Positions 33,350 to 35,252 of a stretch of DNA of 35,252 nt are shown one piece after another. The translations under genes were made by a program, and so were the position numbers. The number at the start of each line of letters is the position of its first letter. Position 1 is the first letter of the stretch. Source of the stretch: Nocardioides oceani (GTDB lineage Bacteria > Actinomycetota > Actinomycetes > Propionibacteriales > Nocardioidaceae). The notes beneath the pieces were generated by a model. The model ran no database searches. It was not told where the DNA came from and worked only from the letters and a program-made list of their open reading frames with translations. The DNA is taken from positions 1 through 35,252 of the forward strand of contig NZ_JAUHJQ010000018.1 of assembly GCF_030412965.1 (NCBI RefSeq), written 5' to 3'.

Positions 33350-35252
33350 GTGACCGGACCGGAGGAGCAGCCCGAGCTGCTCCCCGGCCTGGTGCGGGCG
33401 AGCCTGCAGGAGTCGCAGGCCAAGGCGCGGGCGACCCGGGCGCGCAAGGCGGCCGAGGCGGAGGTCGCCGAGGCCGACCCGGTGGCGCGGGTGCTGGTCG
33501 ACGTGGCGCTGGCCCACCTGGACCGCACCTTCGACTACGCGGTGCCCGCGTCGATGGCGGAGGCGGCGCAGCCGGGCGTCCGGGTCAAGGTGCGGTTCGC
33601 CGGGCAGGACGTCGACGGCTACCTGCTCGAGCGCGCCGCGACCTCCGACCACCCCGGCCGGCTGGCCCCGCTGCGACGGGTGGTCAGCGACGAGCAGGTG
33701 CTGAGCCCGGCCGTCGCGGGGCTGGTCGGGGCGGTCGCGGAGCGGTACGCCGGCAGCCGCTCCGACGTGCTCCGGCTGGCCGTGCCGCCCCGGCACGCCA
33801 CCACCGAGAAGGAGTCCTCGCCACCCGAGCCGCCGATGCCACCCGAGCCGGCGGCAGGGGACGACGCGGCGGCGGGCTGGGCGGTGTACGAGCACGCGGC
33901 GGCGTACCTCGCCCGGCTCGCGGAGGGCGCGTCACCGCGCGCGGTGTGGTCGGTCGCCCCCGGCGAGGACTGGCCGGCCCGGCTGGCGGAGGCGGCCGCG
34001 GCGACCCGCCGCTCGGGCCGGGGCGCGCTCATCTGCGTGCCCGACGGCAAGGACGTCGACCGGGTGGACCGGGCGCTGACCGCGCTCCTGGGCGAGGGCC
34101 ACCACGTCACGCTGACCGCCGACGCGGGTCCGGCCCGGCGCTACCGCGACTTCCTCGCCGTCAGCCGCGGCACGCGCCGGATCGTCGTCGGCACGCGGGC
34201 GGCGGCCTTCGCGCCGGTGCACGACCTGGGCCTGGTGGTGGTCTGGGACGACGGCGACGACCTGCACGCCGAGCCCCGCGCGCCGTACCCCCACACCCGC
34301 GAGACGCTGCTGCTGCGCGCCGGGCGCGAGGGCGCGGCAGCGCTGGTGGCCGGCTTCGCGCGCAGCGTCGAGGCGGAGTACCTCCTGCGCACCGACTGGG
34401 CCCGCGAGCTCGCCGCCCCCCGCGCCGTCGTCCGCGAGCGGGTGCGCACGGTCGTCGCCGGCGCCAGCGACCTCGACCTGGTGCGCGACCCCCTCGCCCG
34501 GTCGGCCCGGGTGCCGCGCCAGGCGCTCGAGGCGGTCCGCGCGGCGCTCGAGGACGGCCCGGTGCTGGTGCAGAACCCCCGCCTGGGGTACGTCGCCGCG
34601 CTGGCCTGCGAGCGGTGCCGGACACCCGCGCGGTGCACCGTGTGCCGCGGACCGCTGGTCCTCACCGGGCCGACGACCCCGCCGGCCTGCCGCTGGTGCG
34701 GCACCGAGGCGCCGGGCTGGTCCTGCGGGGAGTGCGGCCACCGCGGCCTCCGTGCACCGGTCGTGGGCGACGCGCGCACCGCCGAGGAGCTCGGCCGCGC
34801 GCTGCCGCGCACGCGGGTGCTGACCAGCTCCCGCGACCGGGTGCTGGCGACCGTGGACGCCCGGCCGGCCGTCGTGGTGGCGACGCCGGGCGCCGAGCCG
34901 GTCGCGGAGGGTGGCTACGCCGCCGTGGTCCTCCTCGACGCGTGGCTGCTGCTCGGCCGCACCGACCTGCGCACCGACGAGGAGGCGCTGCGGCGCTGGT
35001 GCGACGCCGTGGGACTGGTCCGGCCGGGAGGGCGCGCGCTGCTGGTCGGCGACCCCGCGCACCCGGCGGTCCAGGCGCTGGTCCGCTGGGACCCGGGCGG
35101 GTTCGCGGCCCGCGAGACCGCCGAGCGCCAGGAGGCGCACCTGCCGCCGGCGAGCCGGCTCGCGACCATCACCGGCGAGCCGGGCGCCGTCGACGACGCG
35201 CTGACCCTGCTCAGCCTGCCGGAGGTCGCCGAGGTGCTGGGGCCGGTCCCGG
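33350..35252 (+). CDS. priA: Primosomal protein N' (PriA-like), ATPase motifs lost, 3' end missing
   Basis: About 634 codons are present with no stop before the window edge. The N-terminal DNA-binding domain is recognisable (ARVLVDVALAHLDRTFDYAVP), as is the zinc-binding cluster of eight cysteines (CERCRTPARCTVC, CRWCG, CGECG). The helicase motifs are degenerate: the Walker A position (usually GxTGSGKT) reads SVAPGEDWPA, and the DEEH box reads VWDDGDD. Loss of ATPase motifs is known for actinobacterial PriA, so this is probably a structural loader rather than a helicase. An alanine-rich basic helix, AKARATRARKAAEAEVAEAD, precedes the domain. The GTG at 33350 is the likely start; no strong ribosome site is seen. 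Confidence 0.88.
   Translation, partial: MTGPEEQPELLPGLVRASLQESQAKARATRARKAAEAEVAEADPVARVLVDVALAHLDRTFDYAVPASMAEAAQPGVRVKVRFAGQDVDGYLLERAATSDHPGRLAPLRRVVSDEQVLSPAVAGLVGAVAERYAGSRSDVLRLAVPPRHATTEKESSPPEPPMPPEPAAGDDAAAGWAVYEHAAAYLARLAEGASPRAVWSVAPGEDWPARLAEAAAATRRSGRGALICVPDGKDVDRVDRALTALLGEGHHVTLTADAGPARRYRDFLAVSRGTRRIVVGTRAAAFAPVHDLGLVVVWDDGDDLHAEPRAPYPHTRETLLLRAGREGAAALVAGFARSVEAEYLLRTDWARELAAPRAVVRERVRTVVAGASDLDLVRDPLARSARVPRQALEAVRAALEDGPVLVQNPRLGYVAALACERCRTPARCTVCRGPLVLTGPTTPPACRWCGTEAPGWSCGECGHRGLRAPVVGDARTAEELGRALPRTRVLTSSRDRVLATVDARPAVVVATPGAEPVAEGGYAAVVLLDAWLLLGRTDLRTDEEALRRWCDAVGLVRPGGRALLVGDPAHPAVQALVRWDPGGFAARETAERQEAHLPPASRLATITGEPGAVDDALTLLSLPEVAEVLGPVP

Overview
The window is very GC-rich, almost gap-free DNA from an actinomycete chromosome. 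GTG starts dominate and many genes overlap by four bases (GTGA or ATGA). A mycobacterial-type integration host factor (mIHF), an unmodified-type EF-P loop (PGKGPA), a PriA without ATPase motifs, an actinobacterial PyrR leader, and the order pyr genes - mihF - gmk - rpoZ - coaBC - metK - priA all point to Actinomycetota. Gene content and order look most like Nocardioides or a relative; that family-level placement is inference.

Layout. (1) 1-6833: end of mltG, then a shikimate/chorismate operon (aroE, a prepilin-peptidase-like gene, aroC, aroK, aroB, aroQ), followed by efp and nusB. (2) 6869-14121: an accessory-looking block with two paralogous pyridine-nucleotide-disulfide flavoproteins flanking a DUF1206 membrane protein, a proline-rich ParA/MinD-like ATPase, a small membrane protein, a reverse-strand PPOX protein and a quinone-reductase-like gene. 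(3) 14143-28850: pyrimidine biosynthesis in two transcription segments, pyrR-pyrB-pyrC-hrpB-LLM oxidoreductase and carA-carB-pyrD-pyrK-like-pyrD-like-pyrF. Each segment begins with a nearly identical promoter plus PyrR-binding leader. (4) 28847-35252: a lipoprotein, mihF, gmk, rpoZ, coaBC, metK and the start of priA, which runs off the window.

How the genes work together. The aro genes make chorismate from DAHP. The pyr genes make UMP from bicarbonate, glutamine and aspartate, with PyrR expected to bind the two leaders when UMP/UTP is high. gmk, rpoZ, coaBC and metK supply GDP, the RNA polymerase omega subunit, 4'-phosphopantetheine for CoA, and S-adenosylmethionine.

Most of the window is housekeeping. 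The points most worth a second look are: a phased array of three palindromes (exactly 31 bp centre to centre) before pyrR; a PyrK/PyrD-like pair that has lost key catalytic and substrate residues, beside an intact class 2 PyrD; a possible leaderless leader peptide with a Pro-Pro-Asp stall motif just before efp; the duplicated promoter/PyrR operator; coaBC with no ordinary start codon upstream of its first core strand; and the flavoprotein-DUF1206-flavoprotein cassette. No tRNA, rRNA, CRISPR array, insertion sequence or integrase was seen. No gene-free stretch exceeds 300 bases; the longest is 14122-14356.
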